Assembly (NCBI RefSeq): GCF_900167255.1
Contig: NZ_FUYB01000006.1
Span: 1 to 64,000 of the forward strand
Reading direction: 5' to 3'
DNA from: Thiothrix eikelboomii
GTDB taxonomy: Bacteria > Pseudomonadota > Gammaproteobacteria > Thiotrichales > Thiotrichaceae
Length of the DNA stretch: 64,000 nucleotides
Shown here: positions 53,870 to 64,000 of the stretch, piece by piece
Layout: each line of letters begins with the position of its first letter
How positions within the stretch are numbered: position 1 is the stretch's first letter
Made by a program: the position numbers and the translations under genes
Notes under the pieces: generated by a model
The model's database searches: none
What the model saw: the letters and a program-made list of their open reading frames with translations, nothing else
What the model was told of the DNA's origin: nothing

Positions 53870-54982
53870 ATGGCTTTAAGCGTGCAATTACAAACGGGTA
53901 CTCTCACCCTGCATTTAGATCCCCCTCTTAGTTCCTATCAAGCAGATGATTTATTCGGTTTTGCACAGCGTCGTAATCCTAAGCGAGCTTTTTTATTTGT
54001 CTCTAAAGTGCTGGGTCGGCATATCCCCGTAGCCCCCTCACGGATGCGGGCTGTGATGGATGCTTTAGCCGCCCGTATTCCAGCGGATTTGCCAGGACCT
54101 ATCGTCGTGATTGGTATGGCAGAAACCGCTATTAGTTTAGGTGCAGGTGTCCAACAAGCCTTAAGTCGCACGCGCCCTGATAGCTTGTATCTGTGTACGA
54201 CTCGCCATCCTTTACCTGCACCGATTAGCTTAGAGTTTAAAGAAGAACATAGTCACGCGACTCAGCAGGTTTTACATTATCCACAAGCCTTGGCTCATCA
54301 ACAGTTGCTACAAGAGGCGCGTTCTTTAGTATTGGTGGATGATGAGGCTTCGACAGGGCAAACCTTTGCAAATCTCGTCACTGCTTTACAAGACCAAGGT
54401 AAGGATCAGTTTGAAAGAATTATTGTCACCACCTTGACCGATTGGTCAGCCGGTCAAGCCGCTGCTCGTTTGGGGTCGCGGGCGACCCAGGTAGCTTTAT
54501 TAGCAGGGCAGTGGCAGTGGCAGGCTAATCAGGCTCCGCCCCTTGAAATGCCTGCGGTAGATGTGGTGGGTACGGGTGCATGGCAGGCTCGTTGTGCACA
54601 TGACTGGGGGCGTTTAGGGGTACAGACCCATACCTTACCGGTTAATGCTGAGCAACTCGGTGTTCAGCCCCATGAGCATGTCTTGGTTTTGGGTACAGGG
54701 GAATTTGTTTGGCCGCCGTTTTTATTAGCCGAATCTTTAGAGCAAATGGGTATTTCCGTCGATTTCAGCGCGACCACTCGTTCGCCGATTGCCTTGGGGC
54801 ATAGTATTCAGCGGAGTTATGCTTTACAGGATAACTATGGTCAAGGGATTGCAAATTTTTTATATAATGTCGATCCAAGTGTCTATGATCGTATTTTTTT
54901 ATGCACCGAAACGCCAGCCGCTTTGCTCGATGCTGATTTGCTTGCAGCCTTACAAGCGACGGTAGTGGAGTTTTATCCGTGA
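53870..54982 (+). CDS. Ter-associated phosphoribosyltransferase with TRSP domain
   Basis: This 370-residue protein has an N-terminal PRTase domain with the PRPP loop SLVLVDDEASTGQTFANL (about residues 155-172) and a C-terminal domain beginning near residue 235 (WQARCAHDWGRLGVQTHTLP) and containing VLVLGTGEFVWPPFLLAESLE, as in the TRSP domain. Such PRTase-TRSP proteins occur in Ter gene clusters and are predicted to make a nucleoside-like metabolite. GGGGGAG lies upstream of the ATG. The stop overlaps the GTG of the HAD gene by 4 bases. Confidence 0.82.
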   Translation: MALSVQLQTGTLTLHLDPPLSSYQADDLFGFAQRRNPKRAFLFVSKVLGRHIPVAPSRMRAVMDALAARIPADLPGPIVVIGMAETAISLGAGVQQALSRTRPDSLYLCTTRHPLPAPISLEFKEEHSHATQQVLHYPQALAHQQLLQEARSLVLVDDEASTGQTFANLVTALQDQGKDQFERIIVTTLTDWSAGQAAARLGSRATQVALLAGQWQWQANQAPPLEMPAVDVVGTGAWQARCAHDWGRLGVQTHTLPVNAEQLGVQPHEHVLVLGTGEFVWPPFLLAESLEQMGISVDFSATTRSPIALGHSIQRSYALQDNYGQGIANFLYNVDPSVYDRIFLCTETPAALLDADLLAALQATVVEFYP

Positions 54983-55713
54983 AGCCCATTTTACTCACTG
55001 ACTTGGATGACACCTTATTTCAGACTGCCCGCAAAATGTCATGCGTAGAGCCACAATGGGTGGTTGCCAATGGTGCGGATGGTAAAGCCTTGAGCTTTCT
55101 TTATCCTTGGCAACACGAGTTTATCCACTGGGCTTTACAACAGATGATGGTCATTCCAGTCACTGCCCGAGGTATTGAGTCTTTTAAGCGAGTACAACTT
55201 CCGTTTAGTTATGGTGCAGTGTGTTTGCATGGTGGTGTGATCTTGACTCCTGAGGGGCAGCTTGAGCCGAAATGGCAGGCACAGACACAAGCCCTCCTTG
55301 ATCCGTATCAAACACGCTTGCTAAATTTACTGGCTGAAGGTTTAGCTTTAGGTGAGCAGGCAGGCTTAAATTTACGGGGTTGGTTAGAAACCGTGGATAC
55401 GACCGCCGTCTATCTCGTGTTTAAAACCAAGGCAGAGGTCGCTGAGCTGGATCAAATAAGGCAGTTATTGCTTGAGCAGGCTGATTTAGAGGGATTTTAT
55501 CTACACCAAAATGACAATAACTTAGCTTTGATTCCTAGCCCAATTAGTAAAGCTAAGGCGGTGGCTGAGGTGATCAAGCAATGCCAAGCCGTTTATGGTC
55601 GGCGGCCTTTATTCGGTATGGGCGATAGTTTGTCTGATTTTGAGTTTATGCAGCACTGTGATTTTCTAGCCTTTCCAGCCAAAAGTCAGTTAGCAGGGCA
55701 ATGGCATGAGTGA
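54979..55713 (+). CDS. HAD-family phosphatase of the Ter module
   Basis: This 244-residue haloacid dehalogenase-superfamily enzyme has motif I LLTDLDDTLF (nucleophile Asp8), a cap region, and motif IV FGMGDSLSDFEFM. It is sized like Cof-type or sucrose-phosphatase-like members. It would dephosphorylate an intermediate of the Ter-linked pathway. The GTG start overlaps the preceding stop (GTGA), and GTGGAG is the likely ribosome site. Confidence 0.83.
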   Translation: MKPILLTDLDDTLFQTARKMSCVEPQWVVANGADGKALSFLYPWQHEFIHWALQQMMVIPVTARGIESFKRVQLPFSYGAVCLHGGVILTPEGQLEPKWQAQTQALLDPYQTRLLNLLAEGLALGEQAGLNLRGWLETVDTTAVYLVFKTKAEVAELDQIRQLLLEQADLEGFYLHQNDNNLALIPSPISKAKAVAEVIKQCQAVYGRRPLFGMGDSLSDFEFMQHCDFLAFPAKSQLAGQWHE

Positions 55714-56779
55714 GTATCAAGGATTTTCAGGCTCTTACGCTGCTGAGGATATTCAGTTTTTATTGCGCTTGAGTGTCTTAGCTGATACCCCCGTCGAGCA
55801 AAAAGAACAGCTAATCCAAACAGGGCAGCGCCATTATTCAGAGATGTTGACCTTAGAAACAGCTCCCACGCCGGAACATTTGGCTTTGTTTAGGCAAGCG
55901 CTACAGGCAGGCAAGCAGCGTTTAGCCCTAGAAGTGCAGCAATTAGCCCGCAGCCTCGTTGAGCATCGCCCTCAACAACCCATTATCTTGATCAGCTTGG
56001 TCAGAGCGGGAGTCCCCCTTGGGGTTTTGTTAGTGCGTGCACTTCGCTCAATGGGGGTGGAGGCTGATCATTATGGCGTTAGTATTATTCGTGATCGTGG
56101 TATTGATAAAAGTGCACTCGCTTGGCTAGAGGCGCGATCGGCTGTCGATCATTGGGTATTCTTAGATGGTTGGGTGGGGAAGGGGGCTATTTTTAAGCAG
56201 CTCACTGCATCTTTAGCACCGCGCTATCCTGCTCAAGAACTTCCCTTTGTCAGTTTAGCGGATCCGACTGGGCGCTCATGGCTAGCTGCCTCCGGTGAGG
56301 ACTGGTTAATTCCCTTTGGAGTGCTAGGTTCGACCATTTCTGGGCTAGTTTCGCGTTCAGTATGGTCGCCGGATGAGGGTTGGCATTATTGTATGTACTA
56401 TACTCATCTGGCTGAACAAGATGTCAGTCAGGCCTTCATTGCCACAATTGAGGCTGAGTATGCACAATTACCCCCCGTTTTACCCAGTGAGTGGACGCTT
56501 GAGTTGCGCCAAAGTTTAGCCTTACAGTCTGAGGAGGCGCTAAGGCAAGTGGTGAGTCGCTATGGCATTCGCAACTTAAATTTACTCAAGCCCGGGATTG
56601 CAGAGGCCACTCGTGCAGTGATGCGGCGTGTACCTGAGACAGTCTTAGTTCAATCATTGGCTGACCCCGCCATTCGCTTACTAAACCATCTAGCTACCCA
56701 GCGAGGACTAGCTTTGGAAGTGGTTGGGGAGCTGATCGCACCTTATCGCGCTGTCACTATCATCAAAAAGGCAATATGA
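55706..56779 (+). CDS. StiP-type phosphoribosyltransferase (PF11202-like)
   Basis: This 357-residue protein resembles the StiP family, also called Ter-associated PRTase: N-terminal FSGSYAAEDIQFLLRL, PIILISLVRAGVPLGVLLVRALRSMGVEADHYGVSIIRDRGID, and WVFLDGWVGKGAI as the PRPP-loop equivalent. It has been labelled a cysteine protease in databases, but the visible fold is a PRTase. It overlaps the HAD gene by 8 bases and the CitE-like gene by 4, showing a tightly coupled operon. Confidence 0.82.
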   Translation: MSEYQGFSGSYAAEDIQFLLRLSVLADTPVEQKEQLIQTGQRHYSEMLTLETAPTPEHLALFRQALQAGKQRLALEVQQLARSLVEHRPQQPIILISLVRAGVPLGVLLVRALRSMGVEADHYGVSIIRDRGIDKSALAWLEARSAVDHWVFLDGWVGKGAIFKQLTASLAPRYPAQELPFVSLADPTGRSWLAASGEDWLIPFGVLGSTISGLVSRSVWSPDEGWHYCMYYTHLAEQDVSQAFIATIEAEYAQLPPVLPSEWTLELRQSLALQSEEALRQVVSRYGIRNLNLLKPGIAEATRAVMRRVPETVLVQSLADPAIRLLNHLATQRGLALEVVGELIAPYRAVTIIKKAI

Positions 56780-57720
56780 ACGATAAACTATCGCCGTATC
56801 AACTAGGGGCAACTTTGTATATGCCCGCGACTCGTTCGGACTTGCTTGATGTTATTTTACAGCAAAAAATTCCTGATTTGCGCTCTTTGGTGATTTGTTT
56901 AGAAGATGCCATTGCTGAGCATGAGGTGCAGGCTGCTTTATTCAATTTATACGCTTGTTTAGAAGTGCTTTATCAGGCAGAACGTGGTGCTCAACCTTTG
57001 GTGTTTGTGCGTCCGCGTCATCCACAAATGGCACTTGAACTCTTGAGCCACCGTAGTATCTGTGCCTTAGACGGTTTTGTATTACCTAAGTTTGATCATG
57101 ACTCTTTTCAGCATTGGCAAAAAGTGATGCAAGCTGCTCCAAACCAGTTTTGGTTTATGCCGACCTTGGAGACGGCTCAAATTCTGGATGCTTATGCGGT
57201 TCGTGAATTGCGTTTACGCTTACAGCAGGCCGAATTAAAGTCACGTATTTTAGTGCTACGTATTGGTGGTAATGATTTATTAGCCTGTTTACAACTGAGA
57301 ACTCATCCGCAACATACCTTATATGATGGCCCTTTAGCTTATGTGGTGGGCATGTTAGTTGCCCAATTAATGCCTGCTGGTTTCCAACTAACTGCTCCTG
57401 TTTTTGAATGTTTTCGGGATCATACCGTGCTAAAAGCGGAGTTTCAGCGCGATTTACTGCATGGCTTAGTCGGGAAAACCGTGATACACCCCCATCAAAT
57501 ACCGATTATTCATCAAGCCTTGAGAGTTAAGCATACCGATTATTTAGCGGCAAAAAAAATCTTAGCTAATCATGCGCCCGCCGTTTTTCAATTAAATGGT
57601 GTGATGTGTGAGTTAACCACCCATCAGAGCTGGGCATTGCAAGTAATCGAGCGGGCTAAATACTTTGGGTGTCAGCTAGCGGAGGAGGGATCAGTGACTA
57701 GCTTGAGTGCAGTAGGTTAA
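56776..57720 (+). CDS. HpcH/HpaI-CitE-like C-C lyase of the Ter module
   Basis: This 314-residue TIM-barrel lyase resembles citrate lyase beta subunit: LVICLEDAIAEHEVQAAL with the metal-ligand acidic pair, VFVRPRHP, DGFVLPKFD, and GKTVIHPHQIPIIHQAL. Such lyases are a regular part of Ter metabolite operons and probably cleave or form a carbon-carbon bond in the nucleoside-like product. No citrate lyase alpha or gamma genes are present. It ends the operon. Confidence 0.83.
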   Translation: MNDKLSPYQLGATLYMPATRSDLLDVILQQKIPDLRSLVICLEDAIAEHEVQAALFNLYACLEVLYQAERGAQPLVFVRPRHPQMALELLSHRSICALDGFVLPKFDHDSFQHWQKVMQAAPNQFWFMPTLETAQILDAYAVRELRLRLQQAELKSRILVLRIGGNDLLACLQLRTHPQHTLYDGPLAYVVGMLVAQLMPAGFQLTAPVFECFRDHTVLKAEFQRDLLHGLVGKTVIHPHQIPIIHQALRVKHTDYLAAKKILANHAPAVFQLNGVMCELTTHQSWALQVIERAKYFGCQLAEEGSVTSLSAVG

Positions 57721-57740
57721 GTTCTGACAGGATTAAGTTG

Positions 57741-57789
57741 GTCATAAGCCTTTCATAAAAACGTCATAATCGTCATAATCGCCCGTCAT
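57741..57789 (+). promoter_or_regulatory. extended Pho box upstream of the DUF47-pit operon
   Basis: GTCAT-type units start at 57741, 57752 (TTCAT), 57763 and 57785, all in one 11-bp register (the 57774 position is empty), with an extra out-of-register unit at 57772. This is a PhoB direct-repeat array of at least three consecutive sites. It lies about 30-75 bp upstream of the DUF47 start. Confidence 0.75.
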
Positions 57790-57817
57790 TAATCCTACGA
57801 CCCCTAGGGTGATTGTT

Positions 57818-58498
57818 ATGCCTATCTCCAACTATATGGCTGGTTTGTTCGGCCACTCTCCCATTCGTCCCTTACAAGAGCATATGCAAAAAGTTTGTTT
57901 GGGTGTGCAGCATTTAATCCCGCTGGTCGAAGCCATGAATGCGGGTGACTTAGACTTAGTGAAGGTTGAGCAGCAGGCCATTGTGCAAGCTGAGCACGAT
58001 GCTGATGACATGAAGCATGCTTTGCGACATCAATTGCCTAAAGGCTTATTCATGCCGGTTGATCGTCGAGATTTACTCGATGTCTTAATGATGCAAGATG
58101 CGGTCATTAATCAAGCTAAAGATATTGCTGGTTTGGTCGTAGGGCGCAAAATGCAGCTCCCTGTAACGATGCGTGCGTTATTTCTTGATTATACCGCCCA
58201 AACGGTGAAGGCAGTTGAGCAAGCTTTACTGGTCATTGGTGAGTTGGATTCTTTAGTAGAAACAGGCTTTCGAGGTCTAGAGGTTGAGCGTGTCGAAGAG
58301 ATGATCAAAGATCTCGGCCGCATTGAACAGACCACGGATCGCAAGCAAGTCGAATTGCGCAATATTTTATTTGAGTTGGAGGATAGCCTGCGTGCAACAG
58401 ATGTAATGTTCACTTATCGCTTGATTGAGTGGATGGGGCGGGTTGCGGATGATGCGCAACGAGTGGGTACTCGACTGCAACTAATGCTAGCGCGCTAA
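57818..58498 (+). CDS. DUF47 (PhoU-like, TIGR00153) Pit accessory protein
   Basis: This 226-residue helical protein is related to PhoU and regularly precedes Pit permeases: MAGLFGHSPIRPLQEHMQKV, IVQAEHDADDMKHALRHQLPKGLFMPVDRRDLLDVL, and a second PhoU-like half. It probably modulates the permease. The ATG at 57818 is preferred to the GTG at 57809, though no strong ribosome site is visible. pit starts 10 bases after its stop. Confidence 0.9.
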   Translation: MPISNYMAGLFGHSPIRPLQEHMQKVCLGVQHLIPLVEAMNAGDLDLVKVEQQAIVQAEHDADDMKHALRHQLPKGLFMPVDRRDLLDVLMMQDAVINQAKDIAGLVVGRKMQLPVTMRALFLDYTAQTVKAVEQALLVIGELDSLVETGFRGLEVERVEEMIKDLGRIEQTTDRKQVELRNILFELEDSLRATDVMFTYRLIEWMGRVADDAQRVGTRLQLMLAR

Positions 58499-58508
58499 GG
58501 AGACTGTC

Positions 58509-59777
58509 ATGATGGCTTGGTTTAGTGATGTAAATACGATCTATATCTTCTTGGCGGGTGCTTTTGGGATTTTTATGGCTTGGGGGATCGGCGCGAATGA
58601 TGTGGCCAATGCAATGGCGACTTCCGTGGGTTCGCGTGCTCTAACGATTAGACAGGCGTTGATGATTGCGGCGGTCTTTGAGTTTGCGGGGGCTTATTTA
58701 GCCGGTGGTGAGGTCACTAATACGATTCGTAGTGGGATTGTTTCGGTCGAAGCCTTCGATGAGCATCCCGAGTATTTAGTCTGGGGGATGTTGGCTTCCT
58801 TGTTATCGGCAGGTATTTGGTTAACAGTCGCCTCATTCCAAGGTTGGCCGGTTTCAACGACGCATAGTATTGTCGGTGCTATTGTCGGCTTTGCAGCGGT
58901 CGGAGTCGGGACTGATGCAGTGAGTTGGGGAGCGGTCGGGACTATTGCGACGAGTTGGGTGTTCTCGCCGTTTATTGCGGGTGTCTTGGCATTTTTGGTG
59001 TTCACTAGTATTCATAAGCTTGTCTTGGATACCAAAGAACCTTTACAGAATGCACGGCGCTATGGCCCTTATTATCTATTTGCTGTGGGCTTGATCTTAT
59101 CTTTAGTCACCGTCAAAAAAGGTTTGGCGCATGTGGGCTTGAATATTCACCCCGGTATGGAAATTCCGATTGCTATCGGTGTGGGCTTATTCGTGGCTTT
59201 GGCGGGGGCGGCCTTGATTCGTCGCCTTCAATTTGATGAGCAAGCGGACAAGGCTTTCCATTTTACCAATGTGGAAAAAATATTTGGCATTTTAATGATT
59301 TTTACCGCTTCAGCGATGGCGTTTGCACACGGCTCGAATGATGTGGCCAATGCGGTAGGGCCGATGTCGGCGATTATTAGTTTAGTGCAAGAAAACGGTC
59401 AATTAGCGGCAAAATCCGCTGTGCCGAGTTGGGTATTATTAGTCGGTGCGGTGGGGATCGTGTTAGGTTTGGCAACCTTAGGTTATCAAGTGATTGCTAC
59501 GGTTGGTAAAAAAATCACCGAGTTAACCCCTAGCCGTGGGTTTGCTGCGGAGTTTGCCACTGCTTCAACGGTCGTTTTAGCCTCTTATACGGGTTTACCG
59601 ATTTCGACCACGCATACTTTGGTCGGTGCAATTTTAGGGGTAGGCTTTGCGCGTGGGATTGCCGCGATTGATATGCGTATTGTGGGTAATATTTTTATGT
59701 CGTGGGTTGTCACTTTACCCGCAGGCGCTATACTATCTATACTCTTTTTCTTCATGCTAAAAGGGATGTTTAGCTAA
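58509..59777 (+). CDS. inorganic phosphate permease, Pit family
   Basis: This 422-residue low-affinity phosphate transporter has about ten helices and the duplicated Pit signature GANDVANAMATSVGSRAL near the N terminus and GSNDVANAVGPMSAI in the second half. PVSTTHSIVGAIVGF and PISTTHTLVGAILGVG form the paired central motif. AAGGAG lies directly upstream. A terminator hairpin follows. Pho boxes upstream are notable, since Pit is often expressed when phosphate is plentiful. Confidence 0.94.
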   Translation: MMAWFSDVNTIYIFLAGAFGIFMAWGIGANDVANAMATSVGSRALTIRQALMIAAVFEFAGAYLAGGEVTNTIRSGIVSVEAFDEHPEYLVWGMLASLLSAGIWLTVASFQGWPVSTTHSIVGAIVGFAAVGVGTDAVSWGAVGTIATSWVFSPFIAGVLAFLVFTSIHKLVLDTKEPLQNARRYGPYYLFAVGLILSLVTVKKGLAHVGLNIHPGMEIPIAIGVGLFVALAGAALIRRLQFDEQADKAFHFTNVEKIFGILMIFTASAMAFAHGSNDVANAVGPMSAIISLVQENGQLAAKSAVPSWVLLVGAVGIVLGLATLGYQVIATVGKKITELTPSRGFAAEFATASTVVLASYTGLPISTTHTLVGAILGVGFARGIAAIDMRIVGNIFMSWVVTLPAGAILSILFFFMLKGMFS

Positions 59778-59839
59778 AAACGCCTTGCACACTAGCCTGA
59801 AGTGTTAAGCCACAGTTGCAATTAGGTTTCAATGATCAG

Positions 59840-59875
59840 CTACTCTCTAGGGCTAAAAACTAGAGGGTAGTTTGC
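59840..59875 (+). terminator. terminator after pit
   Basis: An 11-bp stem with one wobble (CTACTCTCTAG 59840-59850 with CTAGAGGGTAG 59860-59870) followed by TTTGCTTGT. The T-run is interrupted, but the stem is strong and well placed 63 bases after the stop. Confidence 0.65.
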
Positions 59876-59948
59876 TTGTCTCCAACTAGATCTTGATTTC
59901 TTCCAAAATCCACTGACGAGTCGGCTGCTTTTTAGCAACCTTGTTGTT

Positions 59949-60011
59949 TTGTCGACAATAAAAGCCTGTTTGATTTGACAGTGCTAAGTTCGGGCGTATA
60001 ATGTCGACAAT
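59949..60011. promoter_or_regulatory. paired palindromic sites flanking the sucB promoter
   Basis: TGTCGACAAT occurs at 59950-59959 and 60002-60011, 52 bp apart. The first extends to the perfect palindrome TTGTCGACAA. One copy is upstream of the -35 and the other overlaps the predicted start site. The TGT-ACA dyad resembles operators of FadR-subfamily GntR regulators. The regulator is unknown. Confidence 0.55.
59975..60002 (+). promoter_or_regulatory. near-consensus sigma-70 promoter for sucB-lpd-sucC
   Basis: TTGACA (59975-59980), a 16-bp spacer and TATAAT (59997-60002): both hexamers are perfect consensus. The start site would fall near 60009, giving a leader of about 190 bases before sucB. 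Confidence 0.85.
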
Positions 60012-60196
60012 CTTCTTGTAAGGGCTGGTTTTAGATGTCAGTTCATTGAGTCTAATCGTGGATTTCTCTATGACAATCACCATGAAAATGTTTGCAGCTT
60101 CATGGATAGTAAGCTCTAAAAACAGTCACTGCCATTACCAGATGGTTTATCAAAACCACATAACCGCCAAACAAACCGATAGAGGATGAGGACAGG

Positions 60197-62883
<2,687 letters not shown>

Positions 62884-62905
62884 TTGCACATACTAATAAC
62901 ACGAT

Positions 62906-62937
62906 ACGCCACGACTTGCGGTTAGAGTTCGTGGCGT
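62906..62937 (+). other. hairpin between lpd and sucC
   Basis: Arms ACGCCACGA (62906-62914) and TCGTGGCGT (62929-62937) with a 14-base loop. There is no T-run, so it looks like an mRNA stability or processing element between operon parts rather than a terminator. Confidence 0.5.
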
Positions 62938-62991
62938 TTGTGCGAACAAGACCTACGACTCAAAGTGGGTTAGCAACTAAAGGAAATCAGG

Positions 62992-64000
62992 ATGAATTTA
63001 CACGAGTATCAAGCCAAGGCAGTCTTCCGCCAATATGGCCTGCCTGTGCCAAACAGCAAAGTCGCTACGACTGCTGCTGAAGCTGAAGAAGCCGCTAAGT
63101 CCTTAAGCACGCCTAAAGTCGTGGTCAAAGCGCAAGTGCATGCGGGTGGGCGTGGTAAAGCGGGTGGGGTTAAGTTATTTGATAATCCAGCTGAAGCAGG
63201 CAAATTTGCAGGCTCTTTACTCGGCACCAATTTGGTGACTTTCCAAACCGATGCCAATGGTCAACCGATCAATACTATTTTGGTTGAAGAAACCTGCAAT
63301 ATTGACCGTGAGCTGTATTTAGGTGCGGTGCTAGATCGTGCTAGCCGTCGCATGGTGATTATGGCCTCGACGGAAGGTGGGATGGAGATCGAGAAAGTTG
63401 CCCATGAGACACCTGAAAAAATCCTGAAAACTGCGATTAATCCTATTTGTGGCGTGATGCCTTATCAAGCCCGTGAATTGGCCTTTGGCTTAGGCTTAAA
63501 GGGCGATCAAATTAATCAATTCACTAAGCTCTTAGTCGGCTTTGGCAAAATGTTCAAAGAAAAAGACCTCGCTTTAGTTGAAGTCAACCCGCTGGTCGTC
63601 ACTAAAGAAGGCAATTTGTTGTGCTTAGACGGTAAAGTCAATGTCGATAGCAATGCGCTGTATCGCCAGCCTGAATTAGTCGCGATGCGTGACAAGTCTC
63701 AAGAAGATGCCCGCGAGATTGAAGCTTCTGAGTGGGATCTGAATTATGTCGCCCTTGAAGGCAATATCGGCTGCTTAGTGAATGGTGCGGGCTTGGCGAT
63801 GGCCACAATGGACATCATCAAATTGTCAGGTGGTCAACCCGCTAATTTCCTTGATGTGGGCGGTGGTGCTACGGCTGAGCGGGTGGCAGCGGCTTTCAAA
63901 ATCATTCTGTCTGACAGTGCAGTCAAAGGTATTCTGGTGAATATCTTCGGCGGGATCGTGCGTTGCGATCTGATCGCAGAAGGTATTATTCAAGCCGTAC
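62992..64000 (+). CDS. sucC: succinyl-CoA synthetase beta subunit (5' part)
   Basis: This ADP-forming succinyl-CoA ligase subunit starts at ATG 62992, with AAAGGAAATCAGG upstream, and runs off the window after 336 codons. The translation begins [20 protein letters not shown] and shows the ATP-grasp motifs [29 protein letters not shown], and the C-terminal [14 protein letters not shown] and [14 protein letters not shown]. About 50 residues of the usual 388 are missing at the edge. sucD should follow outside the window. Confidence 0.96.
   Translation, partial: MNLHEYQAKAVFRQYGLPVPNSKVATTAAEAEEAAKSLSTPKVVVKAQVHAGGRGKAGGVKLFDNPAEAGKFAGSLLGTNLVTFQTDANGQPINTILVEETCNIDRELYLGAVLDRASRRMVIMASTEGGMEIEKVAHETPEKILKTAINPICGVMPYQARELAFGLGLKGDQINQFTKLLVGFGKMFKEKDLALVEVNPLVVTKEGNLLCLDGKVNVDSNALYRQPELVAMRDKSQEDAREIEASEWDLNYVALEGNIGCLVNGAGLAMATMDIIKLSGGQPANFLDVGGGATAERVAAAFKIILSDSAVKGILVNIFGGIVRCDLIAEGIIQAV

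Larger units (their letters stand above)
59778..60196. other. intergenic region pit-sucB
   Basis: These 419 bp contain the pit terminator hairpin, a strong promoter and two palindromes, described separately. A 39-codon open frame (60070-60189) and a minus-strand frame (59886-60083) exist but lack ribosome sites and recognisable products. No RNA gene or sucA remnant was recognised. Confidence 0.6.

Noticed and set aside
53938-54171. Minus-strand open frame inside the PRTase-TRSP gene
   Set aside because: Antisense shadow of a gene with a clear PRPP loop.
59886-60083. 65-codon minus-strand open frame in the pit-sucB gap
   Set aside because: No ribosome site before its ATG, no recognisable domain, and it lies across the sucB promoter and its palindromes.
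60070-60189. 39-codon open frame in the sucB leader, possible leader peptide
   Set aside because: No ribosome site and no regulatory codon runs; the stop near the sucB ribosome site may be chance.

Overview
The window reads as a stretch of chromosome from a gammaproteobacterium. Gene content and protein style (PhoBR, PstSCAB-PhoU, UvrB, a sucB-lpd-sucC run, GcvA-type LysR) fit that class. A Thiothrix/Thiolinea-like member of the Thiotrichales is a guess from general resemblance, not from a marker gene. Coding density is high, TTA is a common leucine codon, and no rRNA, tRNA, insertion sequence, prophage or CRISPR array was found.

Layout. 1-7.6 kb: msrB-msrA, a glutamine synthetase-like gene paired with a GMC oxidoreductase, a YihY/BrkB membrane protein, and phoB-phoR. 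7.7-18.5 kb: a CbbY-type phosphatase, then a complete glycerol locus on the minus strand (glpD, ABC transporter glpSTPQUV, glpK) divergent from a DeoR-type glpR. 18.5-24.5 kb: an ABC exporter, the betaine-lipid genes btaA-btaB, a UbiB/AarF-like kinase and ecotin. 24.6-30 kb: a PhoX-like lipoprotein, a two-haem cytochrome c lipoprotein, a GNAT acetyltransferase and a PAP2 phosphatase. 30-36.5 kb: pstS-pstC-pstA-pstB-phoU and a PlsC-type acyltransferase. 36.6-46.4 kb: modABC, a LysR regulator, a YqhA-type protein, a phospholipase D-type enzyme, uvrB, a nuclease-gene remnant and an aspartate aminotransferase. 46.4-57.7 kb: a tellurium-resistance (Ter) stress locus. 57.8-59.8 kb: a DUF47 protein plus a Pit phosphate permease. 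60-64 kb: sucB, lpd and the start of sucC.

Two themes link many genes. The first is phosphate starvation. phoBR is present, and direct GTCAT repeats in an 11-bp register (Pho boxes) precede btaA, pstS, pstC and the DUF47-pit pair. Together with PhoX-like, PAP2, PlsC and PLD-type genes this suggests phosphate scavenging combined with replacement of phospholipids by the phosphorus-free betaine lipid DGTS. The second is the Ter system. A minus-strand arm carries an ATP-grasp enzyme, TerZ-like, TerA-like, two TerD, a TerC-superfamily protein and TerB. A divergent plus-strand arm carries a TerD-domain/trypsin-like protease fusion followed by four tightly overlapping genes (PRTase-TRSP, HAD phosphatase, StiP-type PRTase, CitE-like lyase) that match the predicted nucleoside-like metabolite pathway of Ter systems.

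The strongest candidates for new biology are the TerD-protease fusion at the head of the Ter module; the PhoX-like and cytochrome c lipoprotein pair with its 12-bp repeat promoter region; the asymmetric ATP sites predicted for the glycerol importer GlpS/GlpT; and the multi-unit Pho box in front of pit.
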